NCBI GenBank assembly: GCA_963781785.1
Contig: CAWAHD010000001.1
Location: 1,550,001 to 1,614,000, forward strand
DNA length: 64,000 nucleotides
Reading direction: 5' to 3'
Origin: CAWAHD01 sp963781785
GTDB taxonomy: Bacteria; Planctomycetota; Planctomycetia; Isosphaerales; Isosphaeraceae
The position numbers and the translations under genes were made by a program. Every line of letters starts with the position of its first letter. Within the stretch, counting starts at the first letter, position 1. The notes below the pieces were generated by a model. That model was not told the DNA's origin, searched no databases, and worked only from the letters and a program-made list of their open reading frames with translations. Below, in pieces: positions 1 through 11,600 of the stretch.

Positions 1-3000
1 AGACGCACCGAACCTCGGGGTGTTCCAGAGCGACCGTGTGCCCCAGGCCCCATAACGGCGCCTGACTGAGGGCCGGTGGAACAAGTCCTGTTCCAACGGG
101 CTGCGCCCCCCGCGTGAGCAGCCAGAGGCCTGGGACGGGCGCCCCCGCGCGAACGAGCGCCTGCACCATTTGCAGGACGTTCACGCAGCCCGTCGTCTCA
201 CGTTGTGCTGGCAACTCCCCGCCCGAATCGTCCCTGGCGGGCGCATCGAGGGCCCAAGAGTGAATGACACCCGCGAAGGCCGAGGGGTTCTCCGCACGAA
301 GCTCCCTCACGACGCGATCCAGATGTGTCGTGTCGCCTGGCACCAGCCGGATCAGTCCTTCCGTGTCCGATCGGTAGGCAGTGCCCGGCTGAACGACCGT
401 GCAAGTCTGGCCTCGCTTGCGCAGGCACTCCGCCAGTCTCTGGCCGGCACCCAAGGCGTCTCCGAACAAGAGCCAATGGCTGCCGGCATCGAATGCTCGG
501 GCATCGCTGGCAGAGGACGGGTCGCGGCTCTCGACCTCCAAAGGCTTTGGCGGCCTGGCCTCCCACTCCACCTGGTAAAGTTCCGGACGGGTGACAGTCG
601 GTCCTCCGCCCTGGGAGGCTGTCAAGTCTGCCCGCGGGAGCCGGACGCCGTTCATGAGGCCCGAAGCGGCCCCCGCCTCCTCGAACAGGGACCCATCAAC
701 CGTCGCAGTCGCGGTGGCGGCGCTCACATCGGCAGCCACCCGGGCCGGAGCATGGGTCTCCGGGCGGGTCGCGGCAGTCTCGATCCAGCATCTCTGGCGC
801 TGGAACGGGTAGGTTGGCAGCACCAGGCGACGTCGCGGATAGTCCCTGTCGAAACCGGCCCAGTCCACCGGGGCTTTGCCAACGTAAAGCGTCGCCAAGG
901 ACTCCAGAAGCTGCTGCCAATCATCGCGCCCCTGCCGCAGGGAGGCCAACCATACTCCAAACTCTGTATCGAAACAGCGTTTTCCCATCGTCAGAAGTGT
1001 TGATCCTGGCCCGATCTCGAGGAACGCCCGGCAGCCAAGGTCTTTGAGGGTGTTGATCGACGCGGAGAAGCGGACGGGATCGCGCGAGTGCCGTCGCCAG
1101 TAGGCCGCATGCGCCAGCTCATCACCACTGGAGAGTCTTCCGGTGAGGTTGGAGACAAGACCAAAGCTCGGACGCGAAAATGGAACGCTGGCCGCGGCCG
1201 TCTCCAGGTCGTTGAGGATCGGGTCCAGGAGCGGTGAGTGGAACGCGTGCGAGACATTGAGCGGCTGGGAGGCAATGCCTCTATCGGCGAGTCCTGCGAG
1301 TATGGCACTGACTTGAGCACCGGCACCGGAAATCACGACCTGCCGCGGGCCGTTGATGGAGGCAATCGCGACGGTGCGGGCAAAAGGGGCGATCGCGACG
1401 GCGACTGTCGACTCGTCAGCGAGGACTGCCGCCATCCTGCCGCCCGGCGGCAGCGCTTGCATCAGCGCGGCGCGGCGAGCGATCAGCTCGAGACCCGCCT
1501 CGAGGGAGAACAGTCCCGCTACGCAAGCCGCCGCGTATTCCCCGACGCTGTGACCGAGAAGATAAGCCGGTTCGACGCCCCAGGAGCGCCAGAGCTCGGC
1601 CAGTGCATATTCGAATGCGAACAGGGCGGGCTGCGTATACAAGGTCTGGTCGAGCAACGACGCGCCCGCGTTCAAGACCGTTTCGGGGTAAAGCACGGAG
1701 AGGAGCGGAAGCGCCAAGTGCGGACGCAGGATCTCCTGGCACCGCTCCAGGGTTGCCCGGAACGTCGGCTGCGTTTCGAAGAGCTGACGGCCCATGCCGG
1801 CATATTGTGACCCTTGCCCGGTGAACAGGAAAGCGATCTTCGGGGGATCCTTGCTGTCGACCCGCCCCGTAAAGATGGCAGGCGCTGCCTGTTGATCGGA
1901 AAAGGCGCAGAGCTTCTCACGAATCTCCGCTGTGGTCCCGGCGACGACAGCGAGCCGATGCCCGAATGCGGCACGGCCGGTGTTGGCCGTGAAGCAGACA
2001 TCCGCCGGCGCCTCCTGAGTGTTTCTGCCCAGATGGTCTGCCCAGCGCCGTGTCGTTTCAGTCAGTGCATGAGCTGTCTTCGCCGACAAGGACAGGAGAT
2101 GTGTCGGACGATCCACGATCGGTCGTAGCTGCTCAAGCTGCGGGGCTTCGGCCACCACGACGTGGGCGTTGGTGCCGCTCGCGCGAAAGCGCTCACACCG
2201 GCGATTCGCCGGTCGCCCGCCGACCACTGAGTCAACACCGTGGGGACTCGCACCGGGAGCGACTCCCAGTCGATGCGGGGGCTCAGTGTTCTCAGATGAA
2301 GATGGGGAGGAATCGTTCGATGCTGGAGGCTGAGGATAACTTTGAGCAGGCCGGCAATCCCGGCCGCCGACTCCAGGTGACCCACGTTTGTCTTGACTGC
2401 CCCCACGAGCAACGGCCGCTCCGGACTGCGGCCTTGACCCAGCACTGCACACAACGCACGCACTTCGATCGGGTCACCAAGCGGCGTGCCGGTGCCGTGA
2501 GCCTCGACGTAGTCGACCTCGCCTGGCTGTACACCCGCATTCCTGAGCGCCTGACGCAAAAGCGCTTCCTGGGCGAGCTTATTGGGAACCGTCAGTCCGC
2601 TACTGGGTCCATCCTGGTTCACGGCCGAGCCGCACAGGACGGCCAGAACGTTGTCGCCGGCGGCTGAGGCCGCGCTCAGCCGCTTGAGGGCCACCATGCC
2701 GCATCCTTCGGAGCGCACGAATCCGTCGGCGCTTTCGTCGAACGTTTTGCAACGCCCGTCCGGCGCTAGCATCCGGGCTTTGCAAGCCGCGATCGTGTGT
2801 TCTGCGGAGAGGATCACGTTCACACCGCCCGCGAGGGCCAGGTCGCACTCTCCCGCTCGCAGGCTCTGACAGGCCAGATGGACGGCCGTGAGGGAAGACG
2901 AGCAGGCCGTATCCACTGCCAGCGCTGGGCCCTGCAATCCGAGGACAAACGCCAGCCTCCCAGCCGCGAAGCTGAGGTTGTTGCCGAGGATGTGATAGGC

Positions 3001-3531
3001 GTCAATACTCGCGAGCCCGGCCGCCCCCAGTCGCTCTGCGTAGTCGCTGGCCGTGATCCCGACGAAGACGCCGGTGGCGGTGCCGCCCAGACGGTCTGGG
3101 GCGAGTCCGGCGCGTTCCAGTGTCTCCCAGGCGACTTCGAGGATCAGACGATGCTGCGGATCGATCTTGACTGCTTCGCGCGGAGTGATGCCGAAGAACT
3201 GTGGGTCAAAGCCTTCGATGTTTTCGAGAAAGCCACCGTGGCGCGTGTAAATCTTGCCCGGCCGCTCCGGGTCCGAGTCGTAATAGACGTCCGTGTCCCA
3301 TCGGTCGGATGGGACCTCTGTGATCGCGTCCACGCCGTCGCGCAAAAGCCGCCAGAATGCCTCGGGATCGATAGCCCCTCCCGGGAAGCGGCAGCCGATG
3401 CCGATGACCGCGATTGGCTCGGCGCGTGACTGTTCCAGGGCCTCGACTTGCCTCTGCAAGTGCCGCAAGGCCAAGAGGGCGTTCTTCAGTCGCTCGCGAT
3501 GATCGCCGCCGGGCGGGTGGGTGTCGCTCAC
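1..3531 (-). CDS. Type I PKS module, KS-AT-KR..., cut by left window edge (PKS3)
   Basis: Modular polyketide synthase adding one ketide unit. A GTG start at 3531 follows GGAGGT and overlaps the PKS2 stop. The N-terminus has a short helical docking segment (LKNALLALRHLQRQ) before the ketosynthase (about 3420-2150) with Cys motif DTACSSS, EAHGTGT and NVGHLES. One base appears lost near 2186, inside the conserved FGxSGTNAH motif. The sequence then continues in another frame, open to position 1, with an acyltransferase (about 1830-950). That AT has GQGSQ, GHSVGEY and HAFH, which predicts malonyl-CoA. The post-AT linker (LPTYPFQRQR) leads straight into the structural half of a ketoreductase (LYQVEWEARP, then LWGLGHTVALEHPE at the edge), so no DH lies between. 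The catalytic KR half, ACP and stop are outside the window. Third gene of the leftward operon. Confidence 0.9.
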
Positions 3532-6500
3532 CGGGCACCTCCGCGCGGGGCCGATCAGCCTGCCAATCTCCTGGTCGAGCATCTCCGCGAGATCTTCTTC
3601 CGAGCACTCGTCCAGGTCGCCCGCTTCGGAGGTGTCGTCGGTCGTGGACGTGGGCCCGGCGAGGGCGCATTCGTTGCGCAGTTTCTCCGGCCGACGACAA
3701 TCCAAGCGCCTGCGAGAGGTACCCGCACAGCGCCTCGATGTGCGGGTACTCGAAGGCCACGGTCAGCGGCAGCGCGCACTCGAGACTGACTTCCAAGCGG
3801 TTGCGTAGCTGTACGCTCGTGATCGAGTCCATGCCCATCTTGAAGAATCCTTCGCTCGCCTCGATGAAGCGGCCCGGCTCGATACCGAGGAGCCGCGCGA
3901 CTTCGTGTCGCACGTGCCCATCAAGGATCTCCCGGGCTTCCTGGATCGGGGCCAGGCGGATTCGCTGGCCCAGGCCGCCGATGGTCGACGATTCGTGCCG
4001 TCTACCGGTCCCGGCTAAGGGCGCAACGCGCCGCAGGAAGTGCCGATCCCGCTTGCCCATGTAAATCGGGGCGAATTTTGCCCAGTCGATCGACGCCACA
4101 GCGGCCTGAACTGCGCCGTTGACGATTAACTGCCCCATGGCATTGAGGCAGTCGTCTGATCTCATCATTCGCAAACCGATCTGGTCAAAAAAGCGGTGGT
4201 TCTGGTCGGTGGTGGCTCCGCCCTCGAACCACCCCCAATTGATGGTCAAGGCAGGCAGCCCGTGGGCTCGGCGGTAATGGGCGAGAGCATCAAGAAAATG
4301 ATTCGCGGCCGCGTAGCTAGCCATCTCCTTCGCTCCCCAGCACGACGCCCCCGAGGAGAAGAGCACAAAGAAATCGAGGCGATGCTGGAGCGTCCGCTTG
4401 TGCAAAATCCATGAGCCGGCCATTTTGGGCCGGCAGATCGCGTGCAGCTCCGCGAGCGTGACCGATTCCAGGGGCGAGCTAGCCACCGTTCCCGCGGCAT
4501 GGACGATTCCTCGGAGTGGCGGTATTTCGGCGCCGAACCGGGATAAAACCGTGGCCATCTGCGCGTCGTCGCTGACGTCGGCGTTAACGACGTCGACCGT
4601 CGCACCCAGCCGCTCGATTGCCTGGATTGCGGCGACCATTCCGTACCCTTCTTGCCCGAGGGAGATTGACGGCCAGCTCGTCCGGGAGGGTATCCGCCGG
4701 CGGCCCAGGAGCACGAGATGACGAGCACCGTGGGACGCCAGCCAGCGGGCCACCTGAAATCCCAGACCGCCCAAGCCACCGGTGACCAGATAGGCTCCGT
4801 CCGTGCTCAGCCGCGGCGATGGAGATTCCGGCCAGCCCCTCCGGACCAGTCGGGCAACATGCCGATCGCCTCGCCGCAGAGCGATCTGGTCCTCGCCATC
4901 GGAATGTTCGATTTCGGCCAGCAGGGCATGGGCGGCGCCGCATTCGCGCGTTGAGTCCAGGTCGATCAGACCGCCCCAGAGTTCGGGGTGTTCCGAAGCG
5001 ATAACTCGCCCGAGACCCCACAGAGCAGCTTGCTCGACCGCTGGCACGCCTGGGGCCGCAGCCACGGTCTGAGCACCACACGTGACCAGCCACAATCCAT
5101 GTTCCGGCGCCAGACCGGAAGCGAGGACGGCTTGGGTGAGGAGGACTGCACGCGCCGCATGTCTTGTTCTCGAGCGCTTCCCATTCAGCGCGGCCATTCA
5201 GGTTGGGCATTTCGGCAGATACGTCACAAAGGTAGACGACTGCACGACACGGCGGATTACCGCAGCCGGAAATGGCTTCCAGCAGCCTTCGGTAATCTTC
5301 AAGGCATTCCGGGCGGATCCGGTAACGCCCTGCCTCCATAACCTCGAACGCCTCGCCGGGCGCGACCAGTGTGCACAGATCACCGCGGGACGACAGCAGT
5401 GCGGCGAGTTCTTCCCCCGCCGCGCCCGCCGGTGAAGATCAACCATTGGCCAGGATTCGTTGCATCAGAAATTGCAGCCAACGAGGATCGCCCGTCCTCG
5501 CCGGGCAACACATCGCGCCGCGGCGCCGGCTCGCGGGCAATGATGACGGCCTGATCAAAAAGGGCCGTTCCCTCTCGCGCCTGACAGGAAGTGCTGGCAA
5601 CCTTGGCGAAGTCGAGTTCGGCCAGCAGGCTTTCCCATCGCTGTCGCGAAAGCAAAGGATACGACGGACGAAGACGCTCGTCGGTGAACCTCCACCAACC
5701 TTCGGTCAAACCGAAACTCAGATCAACCCAGTGCCGCGGGGCTGTCCCTTCGAGAAGAATTAGCAATCCTCCTGGGGCAAGCAGGTCTCGGACGTGAGTC
5801 AGCGACCGCCGCAAGTCGGTTGTGGCATGCAGTGCATTGGCGGCAATGATCAAGTCGAACTGGTGCAGACCGAAGCCCTGCGCTGGCGGCGACTGTTCGA
5901 TGTCCAGTCGCTCGAATCGCACGAAGTGATAGGCGTTGAATTTTTCTCTCGCCTTGCGCAGGAACATGTCTGACACATCGGTGAAGACGTACTCGGTACA
6001 GCCGGCGGGGAACCTCGGCAGTACGTCGCCAGTCGTTCCTCCCGTTCCGGCCCCGATCTCCAGGACTCGCAGCGTCCTGTCTTCGGGTCGCGAGTTCAGC
6101 GCAGCCTCGATGGCTTCGCCGATCAACATGTTTGCAGCTCGGGCAAACGGAGCATTTTGATAGAGCGTTTCAGCCGACGCACCGGCGGCTTCAGGGAAAA
6201 GGAGCTCGAGAGGGTCGCGGTTACCGCGGAGGACATCCGCGAGCCGGGAGGCGCAGCGCTCGAAAACCTCCAGTGCGTCCCCGGCAACCGGGAAAGCGTC
6301 TCGGAGCTCCTCCCATTGGGCCTGCGGATCACGTAGGTCCGGCTCGCGCACGACCTCCCAAAGCCCTCCATCCGGCCGGAGCACGCCGTCTTGTTCGAGG
6401 ATCTCGAACAGACGACCCAGCAAGCACCGGTGGTGCGCGCGGATGCCTCGATGTCGGCTGAGCAGTTCGATCGAAAGGCGCGCGTGACGATCAAATCGCA

Positions 6501-8656
6501 GTCCGAAATCGGCAAGCCCGCGCGCAATATAGCGGACGGCCAAGGCCTCGAGCTTGGGAACGAGGTCTTCCAGATCGTCGTGGCCGCTCGGAAAGCCAAA
6601 CTGTGCTAGACTGGACGTCATGCGAGCAGCAAGCACGGCCGGTTCAGGTAAGTAATCCGGGGCCTCTCTCGGGAGGCCGATCCGAAGGTTTGGCTTGAAC
6701 TGCCATTCGATCTCGTAGAACCAATCGCCTCGGCCCGATTCGGTAGCTTTGTAGCCGATTTCGAGCCCGCGATTCTTCGAGGGTGCGATCCAGTAGCGGT
6801 TCCTCTGCCACGGGTAGCGCGGCAGGAGGACAATTTCCCCGCCCGTTTGATGCAAACTCCCCCAGTCCACTTCTAGGCCTTCAGCGTAGAGTTTCGCGTG
6901 AGCCTCGAGCATCGCATACCGCTCATCCCCGGCAGAAGCCACCCGCGAATTGTCCTTTGCGTTATCTGCCGCCTGCGGGTCGGTCAGGCTCCACCGGTCG
7001 CTTTCCAGGAACCGCTCAAGCTGCTTGATCCACTCCTCGTGAGAATGCCCGATGAACGCGAGGCGGTGGCGATGATGCAGTCGACGTACGCTCGCAGTAT
7101 AGGCAATGTCACCGACACTCAATCGCGCGCCGCCGAGTGGGTCGGCGAGGAACGTCACGTAAGAGCCCGCGAGGGCGCGCAACGCCTCATCGCTGCGCCG
7201 AAAGAGGCAGAATGTGTGCTGCGGGCGCTAATGTCTGTGGGCGGGGATCTGGCGGTCGGGTTGGCGCCTCTTCCAGGATGAGATGGGCGTTGGTACCGCC
7301 GAAGCCGAATGAGCTGACCGCAGCGCACCGCGACTGCCCATCGGCCGTGCTCCACGGCTCCAGGCGGGTCGGGATGACGAATGACGTACCGTCCAGGATG
7401 ATGTGTGGGTTGAGCGCGGTGAAGTGCAGGTTGGGCGGGATCACTTTCTGGTCGAGGCAGAGTGCGGCCTTGATCAGGCCGGCGATCCCGGCAGCGCCTT
7501 CCAGGTGACCGATATTCGTCTTGACGGCCCCGAGATAGCAAGGCTGCCCCGGAGTGGTCGATCGGCCGTAGATGGTGGCGAGCGCTTCGACTTCGATTGG
7601 GTCGCCGAGCGCTGTGCCGGTGCCGTGGGTCTCTATGTATGAGATGCGAGAAGGCTCGAGGGCTGCGTTGGCCAGGGCACGGCGCAGGACGCGGGTCTGC
7701 GAAAGGCCGTTGGGCGCCGTCAGGCCGTTGGTCGCCCCGTCCTGGTTGACCGCGGATCCGCGGATGACGGCGACGATGCGGTCCCGGTCGCGTAGCGCAT
7801 CGTCGAGGCGCTTGAGGACCACCACCCCGCAACCCTCGCCGCGGACGAAGCCATTGGCGCTCGCGTCGAAGGTCTTGCAGCGCCCGTCCGCGGCCAGCAT
7901 CTCCAATTTGGCCAGGGCGAGGCTCGTTTGCGGCGACAGAATCAGGTTCACTCCGCACGCCAGCGCCAGGTCGGACTCGCCGGCGCGGAGGCTCTGGCAA
8001 GCCAGATGGGCTGCCACGAGCGACGACGAGCACGCCGTGTCGATGGCAAGCGACGGACCTTGAAGGTCCAGGAAGAAGGACAGCCGGTTCGCCAGGATAC
8101 TGTGAGCTGTACCTGTGGTGGTGTAAATGTCGATCGCCTCGAGCTCGCCGGCTTGCATCAGAAAATAGTCAATGCTATGGCTGTGGACGCCCACGAACAC
8201 GCCGGTGGCACTCCCGGCCAGGCCTACGTGCAATTGCCCAGCGTCCTCGAGCGCCTCCCATGCCACTTCAAGGAGCAGGCGCTGCTGCGGATCCATCGAG
8301 CTCGCTTCGCGGGGCGAGATGCCGAAGAACGCGGCATCGAACCGATCCACCCCCTCCAAGAAAGCGCCCCAGCGCGTATTCGTGTTCCCGGGCACCGCGG
8401 CGTCAGCAGCGTGATATGCATCCCGATCCCAGCGGTCAGCGGGAGTGGGACCGACCGCGTTCACTCCGGCAACAAGTCGATCCCAGAAGGCTTCGGGGGA
8501 GTTCGCCCCACCTGGGAACCGGCAGCCCAGGCCGATGATGGCGACATCTTCGCGGCCAGGCGCTCCGCGATTCGCGGCGGTCGCTCCCAGGTGCTTCGCC
8601 AAGAGCGCTCGCTTCTCCGGTGAGAGTTCGGCCAGGCGCCTGGAGACGTCGCTCAT
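3528..8656 (-). CDS. Type I PKS module lacking AT: KS-cMT-KR-ACP (PKS2)
   Basis: PKS module of about 1,700 aa. Its ATG (8656) overlaps the PKS1 stop by 4 nt. The N-terminal docking helix (RLAELSPEKRALLAKHL) precedes the KS (about 8550-7260; DTACSSS, ETHGTGT, NIGHLEG). The KS-AT linker (ALRALAGSYVTFL...YTASVRR) then runs within about 400 nt into the post-AT motif LLPRYPWQRNRYW. An AT of about 900 nt has no room, and no DH is seen. A C-methyltransferase follows (about 6560-5690; LEIGAGTGG, TDVSDMF), then a KR with TGGLGGLG, catalytic Tyr in SYAAANHF and no LDD motif, and an ACP with GMDSITSVQLRNR. Expected product is an alpha-methyl-beta-hydroxy unit, with malonyl supplied in trans. Apparent indels near 7205, 5420, 5160, 3695 and 3540 split the frame; the end at 3528 assumes a GTGA overlap with PKS3. 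Confidence 0.88.
3537..3542 (-). promoter_or_regulatory. Ribosome binding site for PKS3
   Basis: On the minus strand GGAGGT lies 5 nt upstream of GTG at 3531. It supports starting PKS3 at that GTG rather than reading the preceding ACP tail and this KS as one fused protein, which the uncorrected frame would give. Confidence 0.6.
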
Positions 8657-11600
8657 GCTCGGCGCTCCATGATCGGCGACTCGCCCATCACTCGGCGTAG
8701 GTCTTCATCCGATAGACTCCCGATGTCATCCAGAAGTGAATCCAGCTCCATGTCTTCGCAATTGCCGTTGTCGTGCCCGGCGCGGACGGTCGGTCCGTGG
8801 AGAGCCTGGGTTTCGGCGTCGACGGGAAGACCCATCAACGCGGCTAGCTCGGCGGCCAGAGCGGCGACGGTTGGGTAATTCCAGAACGCGGTAGCCGGCA
8901 ACTTGAGTCCCGTACTTGACTCCATGCGGTTGCGCAACTCGAGCGCGGTGAGGGAATCCAGCCCCAGATCTTTGAAGGATCTGGTCCTGTCGAGCCGCGC
9001 GGAGGCGAGCCCCAGCACGTGCACCAGTTGGTTCAGCAGGTGCGCCTCGATGGCCTGCCGCTGTGCCGGGCCGGCCTGAGTCGTTGTCAGAAGCTCCCGC
9101 AACGCCAGGTTCCCGTCGCCGCGCGGGCTCTTGTTTTCCGGGCTCGGCGCCCGCCTCTCTTCCTGAATGAATTCGAATAACCTCGACTCTGCCGCCGCCG
9201 GATACACAGCACACCGCTTTGACAAATCGAGCGGCATGACCGCGGCCTGGGGTACGCCCTGGCTCATGAGCCTTCCCAGCGACTCAAGCCCCTGCGCGGG
9301 CGAGAAACTGCGGATCCCCAAGCGAGCCAATCGCTCGGCGATGTCGCCTTGCGCCGCAGCCCCGACCTTTGCCCAGGCGCCCCAGTTGATGCTGACGGCG
9401 GCAAGTCCCGCCGCTTGGCGATGCCAGGCCAGCGCGTCGAGAAAAGAGTTGGCCGCTGAGTGGTTGGATTGGCCCGGCGAGCCAACGAGCCCGGAGAATG
9501 AAGAAAATAGAACAAAACAGTCAAGCGCCATCCCTTGTGTAAATCGGTGCAGGTTCCAGGCCCCCAGAACTTTCGGGCCAAACACGGTCGCGAATCGCTC
9601 CCAGTTCTGTTGGACGAGAACGCCGTCGTCGAGCACGCCGGCCAGGTGAAAGATCCCCCTGAGCCGCGGCATGGTCGCCCGGGCCTGGTCGATCAGTCGT
9701 TTGACATCGTTCTCGCGGGCGATGTCACACTGGATCGACCGGATTGTCACGCCCGTGTCTTCGAGCTCGCTGATGACGGCCTGGGCCTCGTCGGTGGGCG
9801 TGCTCCGCCCGCACAGGATCAGGTGGCGTGCGCCGCGATCGGCCAGCCAGCGGGCCACGCAGAGTCCCAGACCGCCAAACCCGCCGGTCAGGAGCCAGGT
9901 CCCATCGCCGTCGAACGCGTCGGATGCGTCAATCGGCCGTCCGACGCCCCACGCCGGCTGTGTCACCACGATCTTCCCGATGTGCCGGGCTCGCTGCATG
10001 TGTCGGAACGCGGAAACGACCTCTTCGACCGGAAAAGCCTGTAGCGGCAGCGGCTGCAATTTCCCGGTCGCCGCCTCGCCGATCACTTGCAAGAGTGCGG
10101 GACGCAGGCTTTCCGGTTGTTCCTCGATGATTCTCATCAGATCGAAGATTTCATACGTGACGTCAGGGCGAAACTCCGCCGCCTGTCGGGCCGACCAGAT
10201 ACCGCGCCTTCCAATCTCGATGAACCGCCCGCCTCGCCCCAAAGATCCCATACTCTTGCCGATGAATTCGTCAGTCAGCGAATTGAGTACGATGTCGATC
10301 CCTTCACCGCGTGTGATCTCCATCACTTGTTCGGCGAACGCCAAGGAGCGTGAATCCATGACGTGACGGATCCCCATGGATCGCAGGTACCCTCGTTTAC
10401 GATCGCTGCCGGCCGTGGCGAAGATCTCGGCACCCTCGATTTGAGCGAGTTGCACAGCGGCGAGTCCGACGCCACCGGACGCCCCATGGATCAGCACCCT
10501 GTTACCGCGCCGAATGCGGCCGAGCGTCCTGAGTCCAAAGTGGGCGGTCAAGAAAGTGATCGGTAGGGTCGCCGCGTGTGAATGGCTGAGCGAGGCGGGC
10601 TTTGGCACCACCAATGCGGCCCTGGTCGTCATGAAGGTGCCAAAACTTCCCGATCCGACAGCGATGACGTCATCGCCGACGGCGACCCCCGCGACACCTT
10701 CTCCCACGGCCAGCACTCGCCCCGAGCACTCGACGCCGAGAGGACCGGCGTCGCCTGGGAATAGCCCGAGCGCATCGAGAACGTCCCGGAAATTCAACCC
10801 TGTCGCCCGGACCCGGATCTGAACCTGACCCGGCTCGGGAGTCGAAGCCGACGCAGGTTGTAGTTGCAACCCGTCCACCGAGCCCCGCTTCTCGATGACG
10901 AGCTTGAACGGTCGGCCGTCGGGTACGACTCGGCGCTCGCTCTCGCCACGAGGCGCCGATCGACTGCGGATCAGGCGCGGCACCAGCCTTGCCCCGTCGC
11001 GATAGGCGACCATTCTCTCGTCATCACTCTCGAGCATTTCCGCGAGGAGATGGCCGACATCACTGCGTTCGCCGTCGGTACCCAGGTCGACCAGCCGTGT
11101 CCGTAGCTCCGGGTGCTCGAGCGCAACGACCTTGCCCAGACCCCAGAGCGTGGCTTGCGCCAGCGAGAGGCCGGCCGCATCACCGCCTGCGGGCTGTGCC
11201 CGGCGCGTGGCGATGAGGAGACTGGGGGTCGCCGTCGTGTTCAAATTGGCCAGCGCCTGCGCCAGGTGCAGCGCTCCGCCGCAGGCCCTACGTTCGATAT
11301 CCGCCAGATCTTGTGCGGATGCGTCCTCGCCGAGCAAAGCGTCGAGAGGTCTGAGGTCGATGACGCCGTGCGGGGGCGGGCCGGCCGCAGCCAGAAGCTC
11401 CTTGAGCACGTTGGCATCATTCCCCGCAGGTCGCGCGTCGGTACGCGGTCGATCAAAGTGCACATGAACGGGATCGTCGGTCGCTTTGACCAGGGTCCCA
11501 CGTTCTCCGGCCGCCTGCATCGCCTCGAGCAGCCGCTGCGCAGTCTCGCCGTGGTCGGCGAGAACCAACCAACTTCTCGGAGCTCGTTGCGTGGCGTCGC

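Noticed and set aside
6790..7205. Hidden AT of PKS2 in another frame
   Set aside because: The space is about 400 nt and is filled by recognisable linker sequence in one frame; no GHSxGE motif in any frame.
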